Assembly (NCBI GenBank): GCA_035542775.1
Contig: DATKKX010000088.1
Coordinates: 1 to 27,760 of the forward strand
Source of the DNA: DATKKX01 sp035542775
Lineage (GTDB): Bacteria; Planctomycetota; Phycisphaerae; UBA1845; UTPLA1
Length of the DNA: 27,760 bases
Direction of reading: 5' to 3'
The translations under genes and the position numbers were made by a program. Each line of letters starts with the position of its first letter. Position 1 is the first letter of the stretch. Positions 1 to 15,621 of the stretch are shown piece after piece. Under the pieces are notes generated by a model that saw only the letters and a program-made list of their open reading frames with translations, had not been told where the DNA came from and did no database searches.

Positions 1-777
1 CTCAGTCCCCGTGGCAGGGATGCGGAACAGGAACGGCCTCTCCGGTGTGGCCCCGACGATTCGCGGCGGGTGTATGGTGGGCTGCGGCGAGGTGTCCTTG
101 GCGATCGGCGGAGCGGGCTCGTCCGGCGGCCTGACGGCGACCGGTGACGCTCCCTCGCCAGGCATGAGAGTCAGCATTGCTCCCGCCCAATCGGCGTGGT
201 CGTGGTCGATACCGTCTCCTGCGTCCTCAACGGCCAGGACCATTTCTTTCGCTCCCTGCAGGTCGACGCTGAGGACGGCCGGCACGGCGCCGCCGCGCAT
301 GGCCTCGCTGCGCTTGACTTCCTTGCCGTCCACCCAGATCACGAACACGACCGAGCCCTTGTCGCCGGAATCGTCGTCCACTCCGACTACGCTGGCGAAG
401 CGCCTGGCCCGGCCTTTCAGATCGATGGTCCATTCGCTGTCGGCGTGGGTGCCGATGCCGTGGGGGTACACCGCACCGTGCAGCGTCAGTGGGTGATTGT
501 CCACGGAGTGAGCAGCCTGCGGCGTGCCCCAACCCTGGTCCATCAGGCTCAGATCCAGGGTTTCCAGCCAGATGGATTCGGCCGGCGGTTTTTCCGCGAA
601 CCAGACCGGCTCCGCCGCCGGTCCGGTGAATGTCGGCTTGCCGGATTTTCCGGTGGTCTTTACTCCCGCCGCGTGCTGAGTCTGGGTGCACGTTACCCAG
701 GTGAACAGCCCGCAGGCTGCCAGGCCGCAGGCAAGCATTTTTCCCAAGTGTCGTCGATGCTCTTGATAAGGACTCAT
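1..777 (-). CDS. Secreted NPCBM-domain glycosidase, N-terminal part (runs off left edge)
   Basis: The reading frame is open from an ATG at 777 to the left edge without a stop (259 codons). A GAGGAG ribosome binding site lies about 7 nt upstream. Residues about 13-37 form a hydrophobic signal peptide; the segment contains Cys residues (FTWVTC), but the lipobox is poor, so ordinary export is more likely than lipidation. Residues about 69-195 look like an NPCBM carbohydrate-binding module: WLETLDLSLMDQGWG, a GIGTHADSEWTIDL core and a VDDDSGDKGSVVFVIWVDGK strand pair. The segment PRIVGATPERPFLFRIPATG near residue 240 resembles the Ig-like linker that precedes the catalytic domain in planctomycete GH27-type alpha-galactosidases. 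That enzyme class is inferred, since the catalytic domain is outside the window. The likely role is periplasmic or extracellular glycan degradation. Confidence 0.8.
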   Translation of the reverse strand, partial: MSPYQEHRRHLGKMLACGLAACGLFTWVTCTQTQHAAGVKTTGKSGKPTFTGPAAEPVWFAEKPPAESIWLETLDLSLMDQGWGTPQAAHSVDNHPLTLHGAVYPHGIGTHADSEWTIDLKGRARRFASVVGVDDDSGDKGSVVFVIWVDGKEVKRSEAMRGGAVPAVLSVDLQGAKEMVLAVEDAGDGIDHDHADWAGAMLTLMPGEGASPVAVRPPDEPAPPIAKDTSPQPTIHPPRIVGATPERPFLFRIPATGTE

Positions 778-938
778 GGGTCGCTCCTCTTGAAGGCCGA
801 TGCGGACCAAACCAGCCAACCAGCAACCTTGGGTGGTAACCGATGATGACCGATCCGGCAATAGGGGGCGCTGGCGCTGCGGTCTGACGCCGGATACACC
901 CCGCCGCCGGGCCACTGTCGGACACCGGATGCCAGGCA

Positions 939-974
939 CTGACCGTCGATGGGGCGGAGGTTATACTTCCGCCC
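939..974 (+). promoter_or_regulatory. Promoter and 10-bp hairpin abutting the phosphatidyltransferase start
   Basis: CTGACC (939-944), a 17-nt spacer and TATACT (962-967) form a sigma70-type promoter. Its start point would fall at about 974-975, at the ATG itself, so the mRNA may be leaderless. The same bases form an inverted repeat: GGGCGGAGGT (952-961) pairs with ACTTCCGCCC (965-974) around a 3-nt loop, ending exactly at the ATG. If transcription begins further upstream, this stem would bury the only GGAGG in the region. Confidence 0.5.
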
Positions 975-1868
975 ATGGATCAACCCGCTGTCAAAGAAGC
1001 CGCCGGCGACTTTCGCCGTTTCAAGGAATCGGGCCAGCGCGCCGGGACCAGCCTTGCCATCGGGCGGGGTTTCTGCAACACCCGGGATGCCATTGCCCGG
1101 CGACTGATTGCCGCCCATATCTCTCCGAACACGCTGACCATTTTCGGCCTGCTGGCGACCTGCGTCGCGGCGGCGTGTTTCTTCAGGGGCGGCAGCTACT
1201 CGCACGCGGCATTGCGCCAGGCGGGCCTTCCGCCGTACATGTTGCTCGCCGGGGTTTTCCTGGTGCTGGCCAGCGCGATGGACATGCTCGACGGGGCGGT
1301 CGCCAAGCTCGGCAAGCAGCAGACGCCGTTGGGGGCGGTGCTTGATTCCTCCGTCGATCGGATCAGCGACGCCGCGATCTACATCGGTCTGATCGGCCAT
1401 TTCATCCTGGTCGGCAATCTGACCTACGGCGTGTTGTCCGGGGTGGCGATGGCCAACGCGATGTTGATCAGTTACGTGAAGGCCCGCAGCGAGTGCATCA
1501 TTCCGGACTGCTCTGTGGGGTACTGGATGCGCGGCGAGCGATCGGCGGCGCTTCTGATTGCCGCTTTCGCGGGGACGGTGCCGGCCGTGCTCTGGCAGCA
1601 GGCCATCTCGCCGGCGTTCACGGTGCTCCGCCGGCTGGTCTTCTTTCATCAGGCCCTTGCGGCGAAAGAGGCGGGCCGCCCCGGGCCTTCGACAGCGGCG
1701 CCCCACGGCCTGCTCAGCCTGCTGAGGCCATGGCGATATCCACGCGGCTCGATCCCGTATGATATCGTGACGGGCACGAACATCGCCTTCATCATTTTTG
1801 CGCACTACTTCCACCCGGTCTTTGGTCCCGGCGTCGATCCGCTGCGGCAGATACTGGGGCTGCCGTGA
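975..1868 (+). CDS. CDP-alcohol phosphatidyltransferase family membrane protein
   Basis: This 297-residue integral membrane enzyme transfers a phosphatidyl group from a CDP-linked lipid to an alcohol acceptor during phospholipid synthesis. The family signature DxxDGxxA(R)x8GxxxDxxxD is present as D103, D106, G107, A110, K111, G120, D124 and D128. These aspartates bind the metal and the CDP. Lys replaces the usual Arg at 111, a conservative change. Several hydrophobic helices follow (about 53-70, 88-102, 130-150). The acceptor cannot be told from sequence; phosphatidylglycerophosphate and phosphatidylinositol-phosphate synthase types are both possible. The roughly 40-residue soluble N-terminus is ordinary for the family. 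The gene converges on the phage-like gene, whose frame overlaps its last 77 nt. Confidence 0.85.
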   Translation: MDQPAVKEAAGDFRRFKESGQRAGTSLAIGRGFCNTRDAIARRLIAAHISPNTLTIFGLLATCVAAACFFRGGSYSHAALRQAGLPPYMLLAGVFLVLASAMDMLDGAVAKLGKQQTPLGAVLDSSVDRISDAAIYIGLIGHFILVGNLTYGVLSGVAMANAMLISYVKARSECIIPDCSVGYWMRGERSAALLIAAFAGTVPAVLWQQAISPAFTVLRRLVFFHQALAAKEAGRPGPSTAAPHGLLSLLRPWRYPRGSIPYDIVTGTNIAFIIFAHYFHPVFGPGVDPLRQILGLP

Positions 1869-2775
1869 GGGGTGGGGGCGGGGGGAGCCCGAAGTGCTGA
1901 GTCCTGAGTGCTGGGTGCTGAGTGCTGAGCGCTGATCGCTGGGGCCTGAGTGCTGACTGCCGGCACGGCCGGGCAGGGAGGTGTGGCGCGCTGTGCGGGG
2001 GAAAAGCTCGCAATTCGTGGCAATTCGTGGCTACAGTTGCGCGGCAGCGTGGAGCGGACCACGAAGGACACGAAGGAGGAGGAGGTTGGAGAGGGCGGTG
2101 GGAGCAGGTCGCGGGCGGTCCAGCCCTTCCGCTGACATCGGCGGCGTTTCCGGACAAATCAACAGCCCTTTCGGTTGGCGGCGGAGCGGCCAAAGGCTGG
2201 GCGGCCGGGTGCTCGCCGAGCTTTTTCATATGGGCTTCGTGGGCCTTGGTGTGGGCGTTGGCGGCGGTGAGGAACTGGTTGACGAGGCCGAGGAAGTCGT
2301 CGTTCTGCTTTTCCTTGACGTACTTGTCGGCGGTGGCGCGGGCGGCGGTGAATTTTTCGCGGGCCAAGGCGGAGGCGGCGGCGGCGCGGTAGGCGTAGGT
2401 CAACTGGTGGATTTCGCGGGCCGTGGCCGTCTCGTCATAGAGCAGGACCTGGAAGAGACGCTGGGCCAGCAGCTTGGGAAGGGCGTCGAGGACCTGCGGC
2501 TCGTCCGGCAGGACCAGCTCGGCGATGTGGAGCTTCTCGGCCTGGCAGCGGATGTTGCGGGCGTAGCGGTAGAAGACCCAGAAGCTGATGCCACGCTCGG
2601 CGAGGCCGAACTTCTCGTGGATCTCGCGATAGGTGGGGGGGTCGTGATCGACGATGGCTTGGTCGATGGTGCGGCGGAGGTCGGGGGAGATCTTTTCGTA
2701 CATGGCGGGGTGGCCGGGGGTGTTCTGGGCGACAGGACGGCCGGCGCGGTCAGGGATTGTTGGTGTCTGGGACAT
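1792..2775 (-). CDS. Phage Gp27/DUF3486-like small protein with a dubious C-terminal extension
   Basis: The ATG at 2775 has a strong AAAGGAG site about 8 nt upstream. Residues about 25-190 are a credible all-helical protein. Residues 30-80 (ISPDLRRTIDQAIVDHD, then TYREIHEKFGL and FWVFYRYARNI) resemble the HTH part of the Mu Gp27/DUF3486 family. A long helix follows, ending near KYVKEKQNDDFLGLVNQFLTAANAH. Family assignment rests on this pattern only. From about residue 205 the chain becomes Pro/Ser/His-rich and reads through the spacer repeats, ending 77 nt inside the convergent phosphatidyltransferase gene. The original protein was probably near 200-220 residues. No other phage gene is nearby, so this looks like a domesticated or stranded gene. 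Confidence 0.6.
   Translation of the reverse strand: MSQTPTIPDRAGRPVAQNTPGHPAMYEKISPDLRRTIDQAIVDHDPPTYREIHEKFGLAERGISFWVFYRYARNIRCQAEKLHIAELVLPDEPQVLDALPKLLAQRLFQVLLYDETATAREIHQLTYAYRAAAASALAREKFTAARATADKYVKEKQNDDFLGLVNQFLTAANAHTKAHEAHMKKLGEHPAAQPLAAPPPTERAVDLSGNAADVSGRAGPPATCSHRPLQPPPPSCPSWSAPRCRATVATNCHELRAFPPHSAPHLPARPCRQSALRPQRSALSTQHPALRTQHFGLPPPPPLTAAPVSAAADRRRDQRPGGSSAQK
1893..1958. repeat. CTGAGTGCTG low-complexity intergenic repeat
   Basis: Degenerate tandem copies of a 7-10 nt unit (variants of GAGTGCTG, GAGTCCTG and GAGCGCTG) sit just after the phosphatidyltransferase stop. I recognise this kind of spacer repeat from planctomycete genomes. It lies inside the nominal 3' end of the minus-strand phage-like gene, where it encodes a Ser-Ala-Gln-His-rich tail, which argues that tail is not a natural protein segment. 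Confidence 0.7.
2011..2085. repeat. AATTCGTGGC direct repeat and CACGAAGGA repeat
   Basis: CAATTCGTGG occurs twice in tandem (2011-2020, 2021-2030). It is followed at 2059-2085 by CCACGAAGGACACGAAGGAG and a GGA-rich run. The two motifs are partial inverse complements (TTCGTGG against CCACGAA). Such CACGAAGGACACGAAGG tracts are common in planctomycete and verrucomicrobial spacers; their function is unknown. Confidence 0.65.
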
Positions 2776-2797
2776 GGCAAATGCTCCTTTCTAAAAA

Positions 2798-2834
2798 GCC
2801 ATCAGCCATCAGCATTCAGCATTTAGGCGTCAGC
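2798..2834. repeat. CATCAGC/CATTCAGC low-complexity repeat
   Basis: Tandem 7-8 nt units (GCCATCA, GCCATCA, GCATTCA, GCATTTA, GGCGTCA) lie just upstream of the phage-like gene, immediately 5' of its ribosome binding site. It is the same class of planctomycete spacer repeat as the one past the gene's 3' end, so the gene is bracketed by such tracts. Confidence 0.6.
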
Positions 2835-3152
2835 GTTCGGCTTCCGGCGCTGCGGCGGCGCGGGCCGGGGCGGCTATCCACAAGCCGCGATTGCCCGGCG
2901 TGGGGCCGCGGAGTCGAGGGTCTTGGCGAGAGCGCGGGCTCCCTTCCCCTCGCGTACATCCATAAAGCTTGCTCAGCGTTCCGGGTGAATTTTTATAATC
3001 GCGTGGCGGGGGCAAGAACGCGGTTTGGAGGAGTGTACGGCATAAGTTAGGTACGTGCGGGGCGTTTGGGTGCGGCGCGGCATGCGGATGGCCGGGGGCG
3101 GGTCATTGGTGGCACGGAGCCGCGCCGGACATCGGCGAGGCCTGAAGGCGGC

Positions 3153-3176
3153 AGAAAAACCCGTTGGAAACGGGTT
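3153..3176 (-). terminator. Intrinsic-terminator-like hairpin downstream of rpsG
   Basis: Read on the minus strand, AACCCGTT, a TCC loop and AACGGGTT are followed by further T residues and then CTGCC. This is a perfect 8-bp stem with a short U tract. It lies about 495 nt past the rpsG stop and could end the rpoB-rpsG transcript, with the repeat region forming a long 3' UTR. Confidence 0.45.
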
Positions 3177-3266
3177 GAGGTTGGCAAACGGCAGAAGGGA
3201 GATGGGGGGGCGCGGCCGCCCAACTAGCCGTAGAACGACTAGCCTGAAGCCCTTCGGGAAAGGCCG

Positions 3267-3475
3267 CTGAACCGGCCTGTTGGGCATCGGGGCGAGATTT
3301 TCGTTGTCGGCCACAAAACAGTTCCACGGCAGGCCCGGGGTTGGTTCCAAGTGGCGAGGAGCGGCCTCTCTGAACCGGCCTGTTGGGCATCGCTGCGAGA
3401 TTCTCGTTGTCGGCCGCAAAACGGGTCCACGGAAACCTCGGGGTCGGTTCCAAGTGGCGAGGGAGCGGCCTGTTC
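3267..3475. repeat. 103-bp tandem repeat, two copies plus a partial third
   Basis: Copies begin at 3267 (CTGAACCGGCCTGTTGGGCA) and 3370 (same start), 103 bp apart. A third partial copy begins near 3466 (CGGCCTGTT). The copies share GCGAGATT, TCGTTGTCGGCC, TCCACGG and GGTTCCAAGTGGCGAG with scattered substitutions. No terminal inverted repeats or transposase are present. Confidence 0.8.
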
Positions 3476-3670
3476 GGCGTTGGCGTTATTTACCCCATTG
3501 GCGGTCAGCAGGAACGACGCCGGCCGTAGCCGGTGCCATACAAGACTCTGGGGGTTCCGCGGCGACCCTGGGGCGGGTGGACTGGCGCGCGTACGAATGA
3601 GCGCACACCTGCTTCAGGTGCTGCCGAGACGCAGTGGCTGTGACGCTGGATGTCGGCGCCGTGGGCGGCC

Positions 3671-4147
3671 TTACCAGGCAAAGTGGGCGAAGGCCTTGTT
3701 GGCGTCGGCCATGCGGTGGACGTTTTCCTTGGTGGTGACGGCGGTGCCCTGCTTGTTGTAGGCGTCCATCAGCTCGGCGGCGAGGCGCTGATCCATGGGC
3801 TTGCCGCGCTTGGCTCGAGCGCCTTCCAGGATCCAGCGGATGGCCAGCGACTGGGCCCGCTTGGAGCTGACCGGCATGGGCACCTGGTAGTTGCTGCCGC
3901 CGACGCGCTTGCTGCGGATCTGGATGCTGGGCTTGACGTTGGCCATGGCGGTCTCGAAGACCTCCAAGGGCGGAACGTCCTTGACCTTCTCGGCGATCTG
4001 GTCGAGGGCTTTGTAGAAGATCCGCTCGGCGACGGTCTTCTTGCCTTGCCACATCATGCAGTTGATAAACTTGGCGGCGAGCTTGCTGCCGTACTTCGCA
4101 TCCGGACGGAGTTGATCAAGCGATCGGGTCCACTTCTTATATGCCAT
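3671..4147 (-). CDS. rpsG: 30S ribosomal protein S7
   Basis: The 158-residue protein starts MAYKKWTRSLDQLRPDAKYG and has the S7 hallmarks: SKLAAKFINCMMWQGKKTVAE, then PSIQIRSKRVGGSNYQVP and IRWILEGAR. S7 nucleates assembly of the 3' domain of 16S rRNA and sits at the 30S head near the E site and mRNA exit. The start at 4147 is chosen over an upstream in-frame ATG at 4189 because AAGGAAG precedes it and the family begins here. Length is normal. It is the last gene of the rpoB-GNAT-rpoC-rpsL-rpsG run; the elongation factor genes fusA and tuf, often next, do not follow. Confidence 0.97.
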   Translation of the reverse strand: MAYKKWTRSLDQLRPDAKYGSKLAAKFINCMMWQGKKTVAERIFYKALDQIAEKVKDVPPLEVFETAMANVKPSIQIRSKRVGGSNYQVPMPVSSKRAQSLAIRWILEGARAKRGKPMDQRLAAELMDAYNKQGTAVTTKENVHRMADANKAFAHFAW

Positions 4148-4193
4148 GGTCTTCCTTTCTTCTGGGGTGCGGACGAGCCGCCCGCACAACGCC

Positions 4194-4241
4194 GGTGAAT
4201 TTATTCACCGATCCCCATACTCGGCCCGCCGCGGCGGGCCG
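4194..4241 (-). promoter_or_regulatory. Two perfect hairpins between rpsL and rpsG (possible S7 autoregulatory site)
   Basis: The 186-nt gap between rpsL and rpsG contains a perfect 20-nt palindrome at 4222-4241 (CGGCCCGCCG and its complement). Next comes CGGTGAAT, AA and ATTCACCG at 4193-4210 (8-bp stem, 2-nt loop), about 45 nt before the rpsG start. In E. coli, S7 represses its own translation by binding the rpsL-rpsG intercistronic RNA. These stems stand at the equivalent place; the function is inferred. A U tract does not follow either stem. Confidence 0.5.
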
Positions 4242-4333
4242 TAGCATGACTCTTTTATCTCCTCGCTCCCGCTAGTCCTGCCACGCCGGCGGGGGCCGCA
4301 GGCGAGACGCCTTCACCCCCAGGGAGAGCACGC

Positions 4334-4726
4334 TTACTTGCGGCGCTTGGTGCCGTATTTGCTGCGGCTGCGAGCGCGTCGCACGCCGAACTTGTCCTGA
4401 TCCTCCACGGCCGCGGCATCCAGGACGCCGCGGATGATGTGGTAGCGAATGCCAGGCAGGTCGCGGACACGGCCGCCGCGAACCAGCACGATCGAGTGCT
4501 CCTGAAGATTGTGGCCGATGCCGGGGATGTAGGCGGTCACTTCGCGGCCGTTGGAGAGCCGGACGCGGGCCACCTTGCGCAAGGCGGAGTTCGGCTTCTT
4601 GGGCGTCATGGTCTTGACGATCAGGCAGACGCCGCGCCGTTGCGGGCATTGTTCCAGATCGCGAGACTTCGATTTCCTTCGCTCCGTGTACCGTGGTTGT
4701 TTGCAGAGCTGATTGATCGTTGGCAT
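4334..4726 (-). CDS. rpsL: 30S ribosomal protein S12 (Arg at position 88)
   Basis: The 130-residue S12 monitors codon-anticodon pairing at the A site. The conserved loops are intact: TPKKPNSALRK with K43, and GHNLQEHSIVLVRGGRVRDLPG. The residue at 88 is Arg (codon CGC at 4465-4463) where E. coli and most bacteria have Lys. K88R is a known streptomycin-resistance substitution in E. coli and Mycobacterium tuberculosis, so natural insensitivity is plausible here. The start has GAGG about 5 nt upstream. The gene lies 90 nt downstream of rpoC, so cotranscription with rpoBC is likely, unlike the separate str operon of E. coli. The C-terminal basic tail RSRSKYGTKRRK is typical. Confidence 0.97.
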   Translation of the reverse strand: MPTINQLCKQPRYTERRKSKSRDLEQCPQRRGVCLIVKTMTPKKPNSALRKVARVRLSNGREVTAYIPGIGHNLQEHSIVLVRGGRVRDLPGIRYHIIRGVLDAAAVEDQDKFGVRRARSRSKYGTKRRK

Positions 4727-4816
4727 TGCTACCTCATACTTCCCCTGTCGGCGCCACTGCCGGCGGCCGAATGCAGAATCTCATACCTTAAACGGCAGGT
4801 GCCCCTTCCGTCAACC

Positions 4817-9316
<4,500 letters not shown>

Positions 9317-9430
9317 TAATTCCATCCTCGTCAGTGATGGTGATGTCGTGTACTCATGTTCCGCCGCTGTCCGGTCGCCGGGCTCCGTGCGGGCCGTCGG
9401 GCCCAAACGGAGGATGACGCACCGGACCAA

Positions 9431-9901
9431 TCACTTGCGAGCGGCCAGCGAACGCGCGTCCAGCGTCATGGGTACGATGCCGGCGGCGCGTTTGAAGCCC
9501 AGTTCCTCACAAAAATCCACTTCCGTCCCATAGGCGTAGGCGTCGATTCGCTCGCACCCCATGTCCGCGAGGGCGTGGATGACCCGTTCGGCCATCTGCC
9601 GGGCGATGCCGAACTGGTCATGTTCGATGCGCCCCTCGATGTGCGTCACCGCGCCGGGGCCCTGGCGTCCGGGATCGAGCTTGCACTCGGTCAGGTAGCC
9701 GCGGACGCCGTCGGCGACCCCGCGGGCGATCCCGATCAGCCGGCTGTCCGGGTCTCGCGCCGTGACAAAGCAAACCGAGTTGTCCACCATGGTCGACAGC
9801 TTGTCGACCGCCTGCGGCATGACACAACCTTGAGCGTCGTAAAACGCCGCCAATTCGTTGACGTCGATCTTGTCGACCACCTCGAATTTGATGTCGCCCA
9901 T
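9431..9901 (-). CDS. GNAT-family N-acetyltransferase lodged between rpoB and rpoC
   Basis: The 156-residue protein probably uses acetyl-CoA to acetylate an amine; the substrate is unknown. The fold pattern fits GNAT: FVTARDPDSRLIGIARGVADG (beta2-beta4), then THIEGRIEHDQFGIARQMAERVI, where QFGIAR sits at the pyrophosphate-binding motif A, and DFCEELGFKRAAGIVPM, the LGF end typical of motif B. The motif A loop departs from the usual Q/RxxGxG/A, so CoA binding should be viewed with caution. GAGGAG lies 10 nt before the ATG. It starts 76 nt after rpoB and ends 114 nt before rpoC on the same strand with no clear terminator or promoter in either gap, so it should be expressed with the polymerase genes. 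Acetylation of a polymerase or ribosomal protein is a possibility, not shown. Confidence 0.85.
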   Translation of the reverse strand: MGDIKFEVVDKIDVNELAAFYDAQGCVMPQAVDKLSTMVDNSVCFVTARDPDSRLIGIARGVADGVRGYLTECKLDPGRQGPGAVTHIEGRIEHDQFGIARQMAERVIHALADMGCERIDAYAYGTEVDFCEELGFKRAAGIVPMTLDARSLAARK

Positions 9902-9977
9902 ACCGAGGGTCTCCTCGTCAGAACCAATGCCCTGAACAATCCTCCAGGGGAGCCTGTCCGGCTGCGCTGCCGCGAAG

Positions 9978-14477
<4,500 letters not shown>

Positions 14478-15213
14478 CTCAAGCCCTTCCAATGAATGAG
14501 CAAGTGGGCCCGCTCCTCGACGGTGCCGGTGCCGTGACGCCTGGCGCTGCTCCCCGCAGAGGGCCGGGGCATGGCGCCCCAGCACCTCTGGTGGGCTGTG
14601 GCCGCGGCGTCACCTGCGCGCGTGTTGATCTCTTGGCGGGCCTGCCGCCATGCGTGTAGCGCCGCGACGCCATCTGTGCAACTTAGGAATTTGCAAGCAC
14701 CCGGTGTCTTGTGAGCAAATGACAATTTGCCAGGGGACTGCGCACCGCTGTGGCCATCTAGAGCAAGGCCGACCAGTCCCACCCGATCTGCCTATTTCCG
14801 CCACCAACGGTGTCGAAACTTAAGAATTATAATGCTTCTTGGCGCGCTTGCCAGCGCAATCCGTCTTTTCCGAAGCCCCTTCCGACAACGCCCCCTGAAG
14901 GTCCGGGCACACTGCGAGAGCAACGAGCGTTCCCGGATTCTTTCTGCGAGGGCGGGCTGCCACACTTGAGTCGGAATCAATGACAACCTATTGTTTGGGC
15001 GGATGTTACGGTACGCGAGATTCCTGTAGCTAAGTTCGAGCTTGCGCTGGCCTGCGTGTGCGGCGTCGCCATCGCTACGGCGACACCAGAGTCCGGTTGT
15101 CTCGTTCCAGGTCGTCCGCTCGAAACAATTCCGCTACCGTGTGCGGGCGACAGATGATTCATCCGGCACAAGCCGACTTGTCGGCCACTACCTCCGGAGG
15201 CGGGGTGCAACCC
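14478..15213. other. 736-bp spacer: rpoB leader and upstream of the MazG-like gene
   Basis: From the rpoB promoter to its ATG is a leader of about 340 nt. It is very GC-rich near the gene, with a GGGGC/GCCCC stem around 14569-14585 and a GCAAAT/ATTTGC inverted repeat at 14714-14729. No leader peptide or known riboswitch is recognised. Upstream of the pyrophosphatase gene, CCTCCGGAGG (15191-15200) is a perfect palindrome containing that gene's only Shine-Dalgarno-like sequence. Confidence 0.5.
14826..14854 (-). promoter_or_regulatory. Likely rpoB promoter
   Basis: On the minus strand CTGGCA (14854-14849), a 17-nt spacer and a consensus TATAAT (14831-14826) form a good housekeeping promoter with start near 14819. 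The -10 region is the palindrome ATTATAAT, so a plus-strand TATAAT (14828-14833) also exists, but it lacks a good -35. This would give rpoB its own promoter and a leader of about 340 nt. Confidence 0.6.
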
Positions 15214-15594
15214 ATGACAGAAGAGCAACGTCTGGTGCGGATCTTCCACGAACGATATCTCAACGACAACCAGGATGTTCCCGTGCTGCTCGATGGGGCG
15301 ATGTTGGAGCTGCGCTCGCGTCTGCTGAACGAGGAAGCGCGAGAATTCGAGGAGGCCGCGCGCGGGCGCGATCTGGTCGGGATGGCTGACGCGCTGGCCG
15401 ACATGTTGTACGTCATCCTGGGCACGGCCAACGTCTTCGGGATCGACCTGGAGCCGATTGTCCGCGAGGTGCATCGATCGAACATGACAAAATCGCCGCC
15501 GAGCGGCGGGCGGGTCAAGCCAGTGAAAGGTCCGGACTGGTCGCCGCCGGACATTCGCGGCGAGTTGCTAAAGCAGGGGTGGAGGCCGGATTGA
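15214..15594 (+). CDS. MazG/HisE-like all-alpha NTP pyrophosphatase
   Basis: The 126-residue protein belongs to the all-alpha nucleotide pyrophosphohydrolases (MazG, HisE and phage relatives), which hydrolyse NTPs or phosphoribosyl-ATP to release pyrophosphate. Metal ligands are visible as E41xxE44 in LLNEEAREFEEA and D59 with D63 in MADALADMLYVILG. The tail PVKGPDWSPPDI (103-114) resembles the conserved end of HisE-like stand-alone proteins. No his genes are near, so house-cleaning of non-canonical nucleotides is as likely as histidine synthesis. The start is uncertain: ATG 15214 has GGAGG 13 nt upstream, while ATG 15154 is in frame but adds a non-conserved stretch. It converges on the sensor kinase with only 27 bp between stops. 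Confidence 0.8.
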   Translation: MTEEQRLVRIFHERYLNDNQDVPVLLDGAMLELRSRLLNEEAREFEEAARGRDLVGMADALADMLYVILGTANVFGIDLEPIVREVHRSNMTKSPPSGGRVKPVKGPDWSPPDIRGELLKQGWRPD

Positions 15595-15621
15595 AACGGG
15601 CCGGCGCATTGCCGCTGCGAT

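Larger units (their letters stand above)
2776..3670. other. 895-bp spacer without a credible gene
   Basis: No frame here looks like protein; the short open frames are Arg/Pro-rich and overlap repeats. It holds a CATCAGCCATCAGCATTCAGC repeat patch (2798-2834), a TATAAT box at 2994-2999 without a good -35 partner, a terminator-like hairpin (3153-3176, minus), a tandem 103-bp repeat (3267-3475) and a CACCTG/CAGGTG hairpin at 3606-3620 about 50 nt past rpsG. Confidence 0.6.

Noticed and set aside
774..1814. 346-codon minus-strand frame over the phosphatidyltransferase
   Set aside because: Arg/Gly/Ala-rich mirror of a gene whose catalytic signature is intact on the plus strand.
3103..3453. 116-codon minus-strand frame over the 103-bp repeats
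   Set aside because: It is made of translated repeat sequence with no ribosome binding site and no conserved features.
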